Positions 17,308-26,514 of a stretch of DNA of 64,000 nucleotides are shown here, piece by piece. Every line of letters starts with the position of its first letter. Position 1 is the first letter of the stretch. This stretch comes from an uncultured Woeseiaceae bacterium (GTDB lineage: Bacteria > Pseudomonadota > Gammaproteobacteria > Steroidobacterales > Woeseiaceae): contig CAJJBK010000002.1 of the NCBI GenBank assembly GCA_905182415.1, forward strand, positions 62,001 through 126,000. The letters are read 5' to 3'. The translations under genes were made by a program, and so were the position numbers. A model generated the notes under the pieces. The model was not told the DNA's origin and ran no database searches. It saw only the letters and a program-made list of their open reading frames with translations.

Positions 17308-18306
17308 TCAAACCTCACGATTGAAACCTGTTTTATCCAACTCTAAGTGCAATGATACAAAACCATTTTGGTTGGCTGATTCTTCAAATTCATCCAGTAA
17401 CCTATCGGATGAAGTAATACAAATACCAATATCTCCCCCAGCACCACAAGGTTTATAAACTAAATTACTCTCTTTCTTTGCCAAATCCAACAATATATTA
17501 TGCTTGTTCCCAAAGATATTTAAATCATATTCAATGCTGAATTCCATCAAAGCATCGGTATATTCATCGAGATAGCTGATAAAGAGTTTATTAGTATTAC
17601 ACTCCCAAATTGAAGCAAATTTTATAGCCATTCTATTTAAATCTGAAAAACTTTTTTTTGAGAATGTTTTTATTTTAGATAATTGCTTCGGCGTACTAAC
17701 TGGCATGCCACTCCAAAAAATTTTAAATTTTAAATCTTCTGGCAACTCCAAAGTAGTTGTTCTGACTTTTTCCATACGAAAGTATTTAATAATTCCACCT
17801 TCTATTGAAGTAGCAATATCCACGCCACTGCCAATGGCACCTTGAAATTCTCGATGCGTTTTTAATGCCAATTCTTTTACTCCAATTGGTAATTTAAATG
17901 TCTCGATAAAAACACCAGCCATTGCGACAGTGAGTGCTGCACTAGAACCAATACCATATTTAAGCCCAGTAGCCTCATCGTAAAAACCACTGGTATCTAA
18001 AACGAATTTATAAAAAGCAGTAGGAATAATATTTATTTGTCGCCATAAACATTCAAAAAATAACCTAATAGGATCATTTGATTCAACGTCCAGCCATTCT
18101 ATTATTCCATAGTCATTTACGGTAAATACTAATTCTCTGTCTTTAAAGCCAATAGTTTTTAAAACATGTATGTTCTTGCTATGCACACTGATAGAAGCTT
18201 TTGCTCGCTTATTGATAGCCATTGAAATTGCAGGAGCTTCTGCTAGTACTGCAAATTCGCCAGCAATGATAATTTTACCTGGTGCACTTACCTCGATTTT
18301 TTTCAT
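17308..18306 (-). CDS. Phosphomevalonate kinase (GHMP family)
   Basis: Phosphorylates mevalonate-5-phosphate to the diphosphate. The 332-residue GHMP kinase has motif 1 APGKIIIAGEFAVLAEAPAI (about 8-27), the ATP loop KYGIGSSAALTVAMAG (about 116-131), GSGVDIATSIEGGIIKY (about 157-173) and a C-terminal glycine motif KPCGAGGDIGICI (about 291-303). These features and its place between mevalonate kinase and diphosphomevalonate decarboxylase identify it as phosphomevalonate kinase rather than another GHMP enzyme. It overlaps the upstream decarboxylase gene by 4 bases (ATGA) and ends 2 bases before the fusion gene's ATG, so all are translationally linked. Confidence 0.88.
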   Translation of the reverse strand: MKKIEVSAPGKIIIAGEFAVLAEAPAISMAINKRAKASISVHSKNIHVLKTIGFKDRELVFTVNDYGIIEWLDVESNDPIRLFFECLWRQINIIPTAFYKFVLDTSGFYDEATGLKYGIGSSAALTVAMAGVFIETFKLPIGVKELALKTHREFQGAIGSGVDIATSIEGGIIKYFRMEKVRTTTLELPEDLKFKIFWSGMPVSTPKQLSKIKTFSKKSFSDLNRMAIKFASIWECNTNKLFISYLDEYTDALMEFSIEYDLNIFGNKHNILLDLAKKESNLVYKPCGAGGDIGICITSSDRLLDEFEESANQNGFVSLHLELDKTGFNREV

Positions 18307-19265
18307 AAATCGGCACTTGAAGTAGGAGCTTCACCTAAACCTGATTTCATGATAGAAACCACACCATCTATTTCTGTTAATCTTTTTATGATCCTTGTTT
18401 CGTTTTCAGGAAGACACACCGCTTTTATTTGTGGGCCAGCATCCATCGTAAAAAATACAGGCTCGCCAATTTGCTGTAAATCACGAATGGCGTGCATACA
18501 ATTAAGCGTCGCAGCGTTCCAATAGACAACAGATGGTTTAGTGGTCCACATAACCGAATGCATTTTCAAGCAATTGTGTTCGGAAACTGCTGCCAATTTA
18601 TCAAAATCTTTATTTTTTACAGCTAATCTTGCTTCCTTCATATCTGGTGATTGATTTTTAATCCATGCTGAATAAAAAGGAGAAGAACGAGAACTTAAAT
18701 TCATTGCCTGAGATGAAGAAATATTTTTTTTATTTTTATCGGTAATAGCGATCACGACACTTAATGGCCATCGTGTCGCATTTGATAACTGCTTTATCCT
18801 AATAGTATTCGATATATTATTAAGTTCCACGATACCACCCAATATAGACCTTGCAGCTGATCCTGAAATAGTACCTGCTTGAGCAGCGAGTAACTGCGTG
18901 TTTGACTCTTTCTTCATGGCTGCATTTGCAGCAACAACCAATGCAGAAAATGAAGAGGAGGAAGATGCCAGTCCAGCTGAAATTGGAAAATTACATTCAC
19001 TGATAATCTTAGCAAACTTTCGATTTTTACCTATAACGAGATCTAAGCATTGGCTAACACGTAATAAATTAGGCTCATCAATAACGCCATTTATAATTAA
19101 TTCATCTCGATCAAGATTAAGGGATAAATCAATCTTCATCTTTGTCCACAAACCACCCAATGTAAGTGACAGAGAGTCTACAGCAGGTAAGTTTTTTGTA
19201 GTATCTCTCTTACCCCAATATTTAATCAATGCAATATTAGGGTGCGATCGTGCCATTGCTTGCAT
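18303..19265 (-). CDS. mvaD: Diphosphomevalonate decarboxylase
   Basis: ATP-dependent decarboxylation of mevalonate diphosphate to IPP. The family signature IALIKYWGKRDTTKNLPAVDSLSLTL lies at about residues 11-36. The ATP-binding loop is SAGLASSSSSFSALVVAA (about 93-110), and the GSAARSILGGIVEL block (about 130) is typical. The Asp near FTMDAGPQIKAV (about 273) is the conserved catalytic region. Both expected ends are present at about 320 residues. I chose the ATG at 19265, preceded by GGA at a good distance; an in-frame TTG 12 bases upstream is a less likely start. It is the first gene of the minus-strand mevalonate operon and divergent from ispA. Confidence 0.93.
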   Translation of the reverse strand: MQAMARSHPNIALIKYWGKRDTTKNLPAVDSLSLTLGGLWTKMKIDLSLNLDRDELIINGVIDEPNLLRVSQCLDLVIGKNRKFAKIISECNFPISAGLASSSSSFSALVVAANAAMKKESNTQLLAAQAGTISGSAARSILGGIVELNNISNTIRIKQLSNATRWPLSVVIAITDKNKKNISSSQAMNLSSRSSPFYSAWIKNQSPDMKEARLAVKNKDFDKLAAVSEHNCLKMHSVMWTTKPSVVYWNAATLNCMHAIRDLQQIGEPVFFTMDAGPQIKAVCLPENETRIIKRLTEIDGVVSIMKSGLGEAPTSSADL

Positions 19266-19404
19266 ATTGCTATCCAATATTAAAAATATTTAACTGAAAT
19301 TAAATTATACGTGTATTTTAATGAACTATTTGTGTCATTTTATATCGATATTGTGTTTATATATCTTCTCAATTACATTATCACACCTTACTCAGAGACT
19401 TAAT

Positions 19405-20292
19405 ATGTCAATGAATACGCCCAACGAAATTAAAAACTACCAAATACGCATTAACTCACTGTTAGATAAAGCTGTCCCTCCGTCTAACAATAACTCCAAC
19501 CTAAATGATGCAATGCGTTATGCTGTCATAAGTGGTGGTAAGCGTATTCGGCCGCTTCTGATCTATAGTTCTGGATTATGTTTAGGTGCCCAAGTAAATA
19601 AACTTGATGCACCTGCCGTCTCAATTGAACTCTTGCATGCATTTTCATTGGTGCATGACGACCTTCCATCAATGGATAATGATGATTTAAGAAGAGGTTT
19701 ACCCACCACACATAAAAAATTCTCAGAAGCGACAGCCATTCTCGCTGCTGATGCTCTACAAACACTTTCATTTGAATTAATAGCTAACTCTGGATCTTTG
19801 AGTGATTATGAAAAAACTCAGTTAGTTTCATTAATCGCAAAAGCATGTGGATCATCGGGTATGACAGGAGGGCAATCAATTGATTTAGCGTCTGAAGGAA
19901 AAACTCTCACTAAATCAGAACTACATGAAATGTACTCTATGAAAACCGGGGCATTAATTCATGCTTCCATCATGGCGCCATTTTGTATAATCGACGAGTC
20001 TAGTCAGGATATCCGGGCGATGATGAGTGAGTTTGCCTGGATTTTAGGGCTTGCATTCCAAATTCGTGATGATTTACTAGATATAGAAGAGTCATCCGAG
20101 GTAATAGGAAAAACAGCGAACTCAGATATAAAAAATAACAAAGCTACGTGGCCTGCGATCTTCGGCATTCAAGAATCTCACAACTACTGTGATGAATTAT
20201 TAAAAAAATGTATAAAACATCTAGAGTTTTTTAATCATAAAGCCGATCCACTTCGATGGCTCACCAATTACCTAATAAACAGAAAATACTAA
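19405..20292 (+). CDS. ispA: Farnesyl diphosphate synthase (short-chain polyprenyl synthase)
   Basis: Condenses IPP with DMAPP and geranyl-PP to farnesyl-PP, the precursor of undecaprenyl-PP, quinone side chains and other isoprenoids. Both aspartate-rich motifs are present: DDLPSMDNDD (about 84-93, with the two-residue insertion typical of bacterial FPPS) and DDLLD (about 223-227). GGKRIRPLL, GGQSIDL and KTGALI are also seen. A start at 19405 gives 295 residues, matching IspA (299) and leaving the usual spacer before GGKR. The in-frame ATG at 19321 would add an unusual hydrophobic 28-residue extension, so it is not preferred. It is divergent from the mevalonate operon. Confidence 0.92.
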   Translation: MSMNTPNEIKNYQIRINSLLDKAVPPSNNNSNLNDAMRYAVISGGKRIRPLLIYSSGLCLGAQVNKLDAPAVSIELLHAFSLVHDDLPSMDNDDLRRGLPTTHKKFSEATAILAADALQTLSFELIANSGSLSDYEKTQLVSLIAKACGSSGMTGGQSIDLASEGKTLTKSELHEMYSMKTGALIHASIMAPFCIIDESSQDIRAMMSEFAWILGLAFQIRDDLLDIEESSEVIGKTANSDIKNNKATWPAIFGIQESHNYCDELLKKCIKHLEFFNHKADPLRWLTNYLINRKY

Positions 20293-20312
20293 AGGTTGAA
20301 AAGTTAACAATT

Positions 20313-21251
20313 ATGTATGAACAATATTTTGGCCTAAACTCTAAACCATTCACAATAACCCCTGACCCACGTTATTTGTTTATGAGCGACCGTCATACCG
20401 AAGGTTTAGCTCATTTACTTTATGGTGTTACTGATAGTGGGGGCTTTATTCAGTTAACTGGTGAAGTTGGTACAGGGAAAACGACATTAATTCGAGCTTT
20501 ATTAGAGCAGCTACCAAAAAAGATTGAAATTGCTCTAATTATGCATACTCAAATATCTGCTAGAGAATTCCTGATAGAGGTATGCAATGAACTTAAGATC
20601 AAAATAATAGGAACGAGTATTATTGATATTGTCAATTCACTCAATCAATATTTGCTAGAGCAATACTCAAATGGAAGACGCGTTATCTTGTTAGTTGATG
20701 AGGCGCAAAACTTATCAACCGATGTACTAGAGCAACTCCGACTACTAACAAATCTTGAAACAGCACAAAAAAAATTATTACAAATAATATTAATAGGACA
20801 ACCCGAATTACGAGATATACTAGAAAAACATAATTTAAGTAATTTAGCGCAAAGAATTACTGCAAGGTATCATTTGCAACCTTTATCTAAGTTAGAGACT
20901 GACTTATATATAGATCATAGATTAAGAATATCAGGAGCGACGGCACCGATCTTTAATAAAAAAGCAAAAAAAGAAGTCTTTAAATTCTCTTCAGGAATTC
21001 CTCGTTTAATCAATGTTATCTGTGATCGTGCTCTGCTTGGAGCTTATGGTATTGGATCAATTGAAATTAATAGAGAAATAATAATAAAAGCAAATAAAGA
21101 AATTCAAGGAGACACAACGGCAATAAAGACAAAACGATGGCCTTTCTTTTTATTTTTAATATTAACGCTATCTTTAATTACTGCTCTCTTTAAATACGAC
21201 TACCTAGATATAGACTTAATGAATAAAATAATAAATAAATTTTTCACATAG
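20313..21251 (+). CDS. ExeA/MshM-like AAA ATPase with C-terminal membrane anchor
   Basis: A 312-residue ATPase of the ExeA/GspA/MshM group. It opens with YEQYFGLNSKPFTITPDPRYLF, the hallmark start of this family. Walker A is GEVGTGKTT (about 49-57), Walker B is VILLVDEAQNL (about 124-134), and IPRLINVICDRAL forms sensor 2. A single hydrophobic segment (WPFFLFLILTLSLITALF) lies near the C-terminus. The C-terminal peptidoglycan-binding domain of full-length ExeA (about 540 residues) is missing. The GspB-like partner starts 9 bases downstream. Such pairs usually help install a secretin or pilus complex through the cell wall; no other secretion genes are in the window. The start at 20313 matches the family N-terminus. 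Confidence 0.82.
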   Translation: MYEQYFGLNSKPFTITPDPRYLFMSDRHTEGLAHLLYGVTDSGGFIQLTGEVGTGKTTLIRALLEQLPKKIEIALIMHTQISAREFLIEVCNELKIKIIGTSIIDIVNSLNQYLLEQYSNGRRVILLVDEAQNLSTDVLEQLRLLTNLETAQKKLLQIILIGQPELRDILEKHNLSNLAQRITARYHLQPLSKLETDLYIDHRLRISGATAPIFNKKAKKEVFKFSSGIPRLINVICDRALLGAYGIGSIEINREIIIKANKEIQGDTTAIKTKRWPFFLFLILTLSLITALFKYDYLDIDLMNKIINKFFT

Positions 21252-21260
21252 AGAGTTAAA

Positions 21261-21815
21261 ATGTCCTTTATTTTAGATGCCTTAAAAAAATCTGAACGTG
21301 AAAGACAAAAAAAGACTGCGCCAAAAATATCCAGCGTCCTATTAGCTCAAAAAACGTTTACTCGGCCCAAATTGTATCGATTAACAGTTTTTTTGCTTTT
21401 GATTATTATAGGCTTCCTTATTATTGGATTAATTTACCCAGACGCATTCAAATTAACCAATCAAAAAGAACAAACCAACAATGAATTTATTCAAGAAAGA
21501 AAAGCAATGCCTCAGATAGAAGCAAAAATTCAAGAAATCGCTAAAAAAGAAATTCTTCCAGAAATCAGTGATAACGATAGATCTGAGATATTTGATATCG
21601 ATATCGCAAATTCGAAATACAATTTATTTTTACCTAAATTGCACATCGATATTCATGTTTATAGCAAAGTTCCTTCTGAGAGGTTTATATTTATTAATAT
21701 GAAAAAATATACTGAAGGAGAAATATTAATAGCAGGCCCAACCCTTGAAACTATTACTATAGAAGGCGCTATACTCAGTTTAAATAATACTCTTTTTCTA
21801 TTACCTAAAAATTAA
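21261..21815 (+). CDS. GspB/ExeB-like inner-membrane protein
   Basis: A 184-residue bitopic protein. MSFILDALKKSERERQ is the classic opening of the GspB/ExeB family. A single transmembrane helix lies at about residues 42-62 (a run of L, I, F and G). An E/K-rich spacer follows, then a C-terminal GspB domain (about 130-184: LHIDIHVYSKVPSERFIFIN, then YTEGEI and FLLPKN). In type II secretion systems GspA and GspB act together to place the secretin. Here the pair stands alone after ispA. Spacing (9 bases) shows co-transcription with the ATPase. Confidence 0.8.
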   Translation: MSFILDALKKSERERQKKTAPKISSVLLAQKTFTRPKLYRLTVFLLLIIIGFLIIGLIYPDAFKLTNQKEQTNNEFIQERKAMPQIEAKIQEIAKKEILPEISDNDRSEIFDIDIANSKYNLFLPKLHIDIHVYSKVPSERFIFINMKKYTEGEILIAGPTLETITIEGAILSLNNTLFLLPKN

Positions 21816-21832
21816 GTTATTAAATAAATTAT

Positions 21833-23647
21833 ATGCAAACTACTACTCTTTTTTATATCAATGGTGATATATTTGCCAATGCATTGCGATCTGGTATTTA
21901 TAAAGTTATTAAATCTCAGGAAAATTTAAATTTAATAAATGTTTTCCCTGTTGCCGATGCTGATACAGGGACAAACCTTTGCCTTTCTCTCGGTCCACTG
22001 ATCAAAGTCATTGAGAGTAAAGAAAATCATCACTTAGGCACTCTTCTCAGTGAACTAGCTGACAAGCTCCTCGATAACTCAAGAGGTAATTCAGGCAGTA
22101 TTATTGCTCAATTCTTTCAAGGAATAAGTGAGTATTCCAATAATAAAAGTAAAATTTCACCAATAGATTTTTCAAAATCGTTAAATTTGGGTAGTAAGTA
22201 TGCCAATGACGCATTATCAAAACCGATTGAAGGAACTATTATTACTGTTATATCTGTATTTGCAAAAGCAATGTCGGATGAGATAAAAAAAAATCCAGAT
22301 AATGATTTTCATTCAATATACCGTGCAGTACTTCCACTTGTAAAGGTAGCGGTCACTGACACCAAAAATCAATTGGATGTTCTGAAGAAAGCTAATGTGG
22401 TAGATGCAGGAGCTAAAGGTTTCTATCTTCTAATAAAGGGCTTTATTAATCATATAACTTCAAATGAAATTGAATCGAAACCAGAAATATCAATTAATTC
22501 ATACAGTGAAACCGATAATCATTTCAAGGAAACATCCAGCCCAACGAGTTTTCAGTATTGCACAGAGTGTATTATTAATGGCAAAGATATTGATAGAAGA
22601 AAATTAAGAGAATCTCTATCTGAGCATGGAGATTCTATTGTAATTGCTGGAACAAAACAAAAAGCGAAGATTCATATACATACCGATCAACCCAATACTA
22701 TTTTTGAAGTTGCAAAACACTATGGCAAAATAACCTCAGAGAAAGCTGATGATATGCATCTGCAGCATAAGATCACGAAGAAAGATGCTAGTAAATTCGC
22801 CGTCATTACTGATTCTGCAGCAGACATTCATGATGAGGATATTGAAAAGCTAGATATTCATATTGTTCCAATCCGAATACAATTTGGTGAAAAAGGATAC
22901 TTAGATAAAGTAAGCATCACTCCCAGTGAATTCTTTGAAGAACTTAATACAAACCCTATTCACCCAACAACATCACAACCGTCAATGGGTGACTTAAGAA
23001 GACAATATCAATATTTGGCCAGCCATTTTGAGGATGTTATTTCAATAAATATCACCAATAAGCTTAGTGGAACATATGATGCCGCTATATTGGCCTCAAA
23101 GAAAATTACAGCATCTGGGAAAATACATATTTTTAATTCTCTGAATGCATCTCTCGGTCAAGGTCAAATTGCGATTGTAGCCGCTCAATGTGCAAAAGCA
23201 GGAATGAGTATTCTTGAAACACTAACTATCTTAAAAGAAACAAGAAATAATACTAAAACATATGCAATTATTCCAAATTTAAAATATGCAGTTAGAGGTG
23301 GCCGCGTTCCAAAATCAATAAAATTAATTGCAGAAATAATGCGACTGACGCCAATATTACAAACAACTTCAGATGGATATTTGAAAACTAAAAATTTCTT
23401 ATTTGGTAGAAAAGATGTATTAAAAAGATTCTCAAGATTTATAAGCAAGTATCACAACAAAGATGAAAAAATTACTATATCAATAGGCCATGCCTGTGCT
23501 CCAGAGAGAGCTAAGCTGTTAAAATCTTATTTTTTGGTTGACTTACCAAGAGCAACTGAATGTAAAATAACAGAAATTGGTTCTGCAATCGGTGTTCATG
23601 GCGGACCTGGTGCAATTGTTGTTGGAATTCAAATTCAGTCTGACTAA
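21833..23647 (+). CDS. DAK2 - DegV two-domain protein (fatty-acid kinase-like)
   Basis: A 604-residue fusion. Residues about 10-210 are a DAK2/DhaL ATP-binding domain with the metal-binding DADTGTNLCLSL (about 43-54) and RGNSGSIIAQF (about 84-94). A middle region (about 240-305) resembles the DAK1-like/DUF1949-type subdomain found in FakA. Residues about 323-600 are a DegV (EDD) domain with FAVITDSAADI, HPTTSQPS and NKLSGTYDAA, which in FakB holds a fatty acyl chain. In Gram-positive bacteria FakA (kinase) and FakB (acyl carrier) are separate; here both modules are one chain, suggesting a self-contained acyl-phosphate maker. Activity in gammaproteobacteria is, to my knowledge, not established. 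Confidence 0.85.
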   Translation: MQTTTLFYINGDIFANALRSGIYKVIKSQENLNLINVFPVADADTGTNLCLSLGPLIKVIESKENHHLGTLLSELADKLLDNSRGNSGSIIAQFFQGISEYSNNKSKISPIDFSKSLNLGSKYANDALSKPIEGTIITVISVFAKAMSDEIKKNPDNDFHSIYRAVLPLVKVAVTDTKNQLDVLKKANVVDAGAKGFYLLIKGFINHITSNEIESKPEISINSYSETDNHFKETSSPTSFQYCTECIINGKDIDRRKLRESLSEHGDSIVIAGTKQKAKIHIHTDQPNTIFEVAKHYGKITSEKADDMHLQHKITKKDASKFAVITDSAADIHDEDIEKLDIHIVPIRIQFGEKGYLDKVSITPSEFFEELNTNPIHPTTSQPSMGDLRRQYQYLASHFEDVISINITNKLSGTYDAAILASKKITASGKIHIFNSLNASLGQGQIAIVAAQCAKAGMSILETLTILKETRNNTKTYAIIPNLKYAVRGGRVPKSIKLIAEIMRLTPILQTTSDGYLKTKNFLFGRKDVLKRFSRFISKYHNKDEKITISIGHACAPERAKLLKSYFLVDLPRATECKITEIGSAIGVHGGPGAIVVGIQIQSD

Positions 23648-23658
23648 ATGAATTATTT

Positions 23659-24432
23659 CTAATCCCTTATACCGACGCCACGCTTTAATAATATAAAGCT
23701 GAGTGTAAATAAAATTACAATAAATGCACATACCACCAAATAAGCATATCTGATATCTATATCGGAGGTTCCTAGTATTCCATAACGAAAAGCATTAACC
23801 ATATATAAAATCGGATTAAATTTGCTTGCGTATTGCCAGAAATCAGGAAGTAAACTAATGGAATAAAATACTCCACCCAAATAAGTTAAAGGTGTAATAA
23901 CAAATGTTGGGATAATAGCTATATCATCAAATTTCCGAGCATATAAAGCATTAATAAATCCCGCTAATGAAAATACTACCGAAGATAAAAAAACCATTGA
24001 GAACGTTATTAGTGGATACTTCAATTCCAACTTTGTAAAACTTAATGCAATAATCGTTACCATCGCACCCACCAATAATCCTCGTAAAACTCCGCCTGCG
24101 ATATGCCCCAAAATAATAGCCGAATTAGACATTGGCGAAACAAGCATTTCTTCTATATGGCCTCCAAATTTAGCACCAAAGAATGAAGAGACCACATTCC
24201 CATAAGAATTTGTTATAACTGACATCATGATTATGCCAGGCGCAATAAATTGCATATAACTGTAGCCACCCATAGTACCGACACGTGATCCAATAAGATT
24301 GCCAAAAATCACAAAATACAACGTCATAGTAATTGCCGGTGGTACAATAGTTTGAATCCATATTCGCAAAACACGGATCACCTCTTTTCTGACAATTGTA
24401 TAAAAAGCAATTAAGTTAAGATTAACATTCAC
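23659..24432 (-). CDS. yadH: ABC-2 type permease, YadH family
   Basis: Membrane subunit of the YadGH exporter. Six hydrophobic segments are visible. Conserved blocks include IWIQTIVPPAITMTLYFVIFGNLIG, YMQFIAPGIIMMSVITNSYGNV, FFGAKFGGHIEEMLVSPM and FVITPLTYLGGVFYSI, all close to E. coli YadH. I chose the GTG at 24432, one base after the yadG stop: it gives 257 residues, almost exactly YadH length (256), and has AAGGA upstream (11-base spacing). An ATG at 24459 (overlapping yadG) is the alternative. It is the second gene of an operon with yadG. The transported substrate is unknown. Confidence 0.9.
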   Translation of the reverse strand: MNVNLNLIAFYTIVRKEVIRVLRIWIQTIVPPAITMTLYFVIFGNLIGSRVGTMGGYSYMQFIAPGIIMMSVITNSYGNVVSSFFGAKFGGHIEEMLVSPMSNSAIILGHIAGGVLRGLLVGAMVTIIALSFTKLELKYPLITFSMVFLSSVVFSLAGFINALYARKFDDIAIIPTFVITPLTYLGGVFYSISLLPDFWQYASKFNPILYMVNAFRYGILGTSDIDIRYAYLVVCAFIVILFTLSFILLKRGVGIRD

Positions 24433-24433
24433 G

Positions 24434-25369
24434 TTATGAATTTTCCTTTGAGATGTCATTTTTTGAATGCACAAGTCTCATGAATAGCTCTTCGAGTCGA
24501 TTCGATTTATTTCGAAGGCTTAATACTTTAATTTTTTCTCTATTAAGTAATTCAAATAAATCATTAATACTATGGTCTTCATCCACCAATACCTCTAGCT
24601 GATTTCCGCCAATCAATGTATAACTAAATTCATTCAAATTTGAATCTTTCTTTAAATTATCCTCTAAACTCAATACAAAAGTTTCTTGTTTTAGTTGTTT
24701 TAATAAATCAATCATACGAGTATTTTCTATAATTACACCTTCATCAATGATGGCTATATTTCGACATAAATTTTCGGCCTCTTCAAGGTAATGAGTTGTC
24801 AGGATGATAGTGGTTCCGTTAGCATTAGTATCTTTTAAAAATTTCCACATTGAGCGTCTGATTTCTATATCTACCCCTGCAGTTGGCTCATCTAATATTA
24901 ATAATTCTGGCTCATGAATCAGTGCCCTCGCTATCATTAATCTTCTTTTCATACCGCCAGATAAATTCCTAGAGATATCATCTTTCTTATCCCATAATTT
25001 TAACTCACCAAGATATTTCTTAGCTCTTTGAAGGGCGATACTTCTTTTAATTCCATAAAAACCAGCTTGGTTTACTAAAATATTTAATGGCGTATCAAAT
25101 GTATTGAAATTAACTTCTTGCGGCACCATGCCAATGTTCATTTTAGCTTCCTCAGGATGAGTAGCTAAGTTGTAACCAAATACCTCGATATTCCCAGCGC
25201 TTTTCTCAACCAATGAACAAACAATGCGAATTGCTGTTGTTTTACCTGCTCCATTTGGCCCTAAAAGAGAATAAAATCCGCCAACATCGACTTCTAAATC
25301 AATGCCCTTTAAAGCTAAAAATCCATTTGCATATGTTTTGGTTAGATTTTTTATTGAGAGGGCTGACAT
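24434..25369 (-). CDS. yadG: ABC transporter ATP-binding protein, YadG family
   Basis: Cytoplasmic ATPase of the YadGH system, 311 residues. Walker A is GPNGAGKTTA (about 38-47). The signature is LSGGMKRRLMIARALIHEP (about 136-154), Walker B is LLILDEPTAGVD, and the switch histidine lies in LTTHYLEEAENLC. The Q-loop is VPQEVNF. Near-identity of these segments to E. coli YadG, and the RLEELFMRLVHSK C-terminus shared with it, support the assignment. The permease gene follows directly. Confidence 0.92.
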   Translation of the reverse strand: MSALSIKNLTKTYANGFLALKGIDLEVDVGGFYSLLGPNGAGKTTAIRIVCSLVEKSAGNIEVFGYNLATHPEEAKMNIGMVPQEVNFNTFDTPLNILVNQAGFYGIKRSIALQRAKKYLGELKLWDKKDDISRNLSGGMKRRLMIARALIHEPELLILDEPTAGVDIEIRRSMWKFLKDTNANGTTIILTTHYLEEAENLCRNIAIIDEGVIIENTRMIDLLKQLKQETFVLSLEDNLKKDSNLNEFSYTLIGGNQLEVLVDEDHSINDLFELLNREKIKVLSLRNKSNRLEELFMRLVHSKNDISKENS

Positions 25370-25563
25370 ATCGTCATTATCGCATATTGAACTATAGTTA
25401 TGTTATTGATTTAACATTAAGATTGAATTTCTAGCGACAAATTTTCATTATAAAAAATACTATAATTAAGTGAAAATTCGGTCTGCACTGAATTACACAT
25501 ATTAAATCAAAATATTTGATACATCCGTGCCCATAAACTAAAATTTAAGTTAAAATACTACCA

Positions 25564-26499
25564 ATGTTTATCAACACTCCTTCTAAAAAAACATCTAATC
25601 CGACCAAAGAAAAAACCAACAAAATGCATATATTTTCTGGCAATTATCCCTATCATCCAAATTCATATCAAAAAAAACTTAATATAATAGATAATCCTTA
25701 TCATAAAAATCATCGTTTTGTTTTTATGCATAATGGACAATGTCTTGCATCCGTTGATACTGATGTTATTTTATTTTTCAAAGCTTCTGACCTAAAAAAA
25801 GAGATCAATAGCAGTGATTGTATTTTCCTTGGTGAATTTAACGATAATTTAATTTTTGCTCATGAATTAAATAAGAAAGAATCGGGATCATTAGAGAAAA
25901 TTGGTGCTTTCTTTAATCTAAGAATTTTAGCAGGCAATCTCTCTATCGAAGAATCAAATTTTGTCGCAAAAGCAGCTATTTTAATAGATTGGCATAAAAA
26001 TAATAAATTTTGCTCAAAATGCGCCTCAAAGACCAAACAAAATCTTCGTGGTCAAACAAGAAAATGCAGCAATAATAAATGTGAATATCAAATATTCCCA
26101 AAACTAAATCCTGCAATTATTGTGTTAGTCATGAGTAAAAATCATTGTTTACTTGGTCGTCAAAAAAACTGGCCTCATAAACAATTTTCTACCATTGCGG
26201 GATTTGTAGAACCAGCTGAAAGCCTCGAGGATACTGTTGTAAGGGAAGTTTTCGAAGAAACAAATATTAGAGTCAGCAGTATTAAATACCATAGCTCGCA
26301 ACCATGGCCATTCCCCTCCTCCTTGATGCTTGGTTTCACTGCAGTGGCATTATCAAGTAAAATTAAATTAAATGACAATGAATTAGAAGAAGCCGATTGG
26401 TTTTCAAGAGAAGATCTTGCTTCCGGATTGATTAAATTACCTCCGAAATTATCCATCTCACGCGCACTTATTAATGGATGGATTAATTATAAGTATTAA
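25564..26499 (+). CDS. nudC: NAD(+)/NADH pyrophosphatase (RNA decapping Nudix hydrolase)
   Basis: Cleaves NAD(H) to NMN and AMP and, as known for E. coli NudC, removes NAD caps from RNA. The order of elements is diagnostic: an N-terminal domain, a zinc ribbon with four cysteines (CSKCASKTKQ through CSNNKCEYQ, about 152-177), a Nudix box GFVEPAESLEDTVVREVFEETNI (about 217-239) and the NudC motif SQPWPFPSSLMLGF (about 247-260). The 311-residue length is slightly above E. coli NudC (257) because of a longer N-terminus; the ATG at 25624 is a possible shorter start. It is convergent with the esterase gene. Confidence 0.92.
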   Translation: MFINTPSKKTSNPTKEKTNKMHIFSGNYPYHPNSYQKKLNIIDNPYHKNHRFVFMHNGQCLASVDTDVILFFKASDLKKEINSSDCIFLGEFNDNLIFAHELNKKESGSLEKIGAFFNLRILAGNLSIEESNFVAKAAILIDWHKNNKFCSKCASKTKQNLRGQTRKCSNNKCEYQIFPKLNPAIIVLVMSKNHCLLGRQKNWPHKQFSTIAGFVEPAESLEDTVVREVFEETNIRVSSIKYHSSQPWPFPSSLMLGFTAVALSSKIKLNDNELEEADWFSREDLASGLIKLPPKLSISRALINGWINYKY

Positions 26500-26514
26500 T
26501 TAATAAAAATACGC

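Noticed and set aside
25440-25478. Inverted repeat AATTTTCA ... TGAAAATT around TATAAT upstream of nudC
   Set aside because: An 8-bp match over a 23-base gap in a very AT-rich region is easily due to chance, and no -35 element is well placed for the TATAAT.
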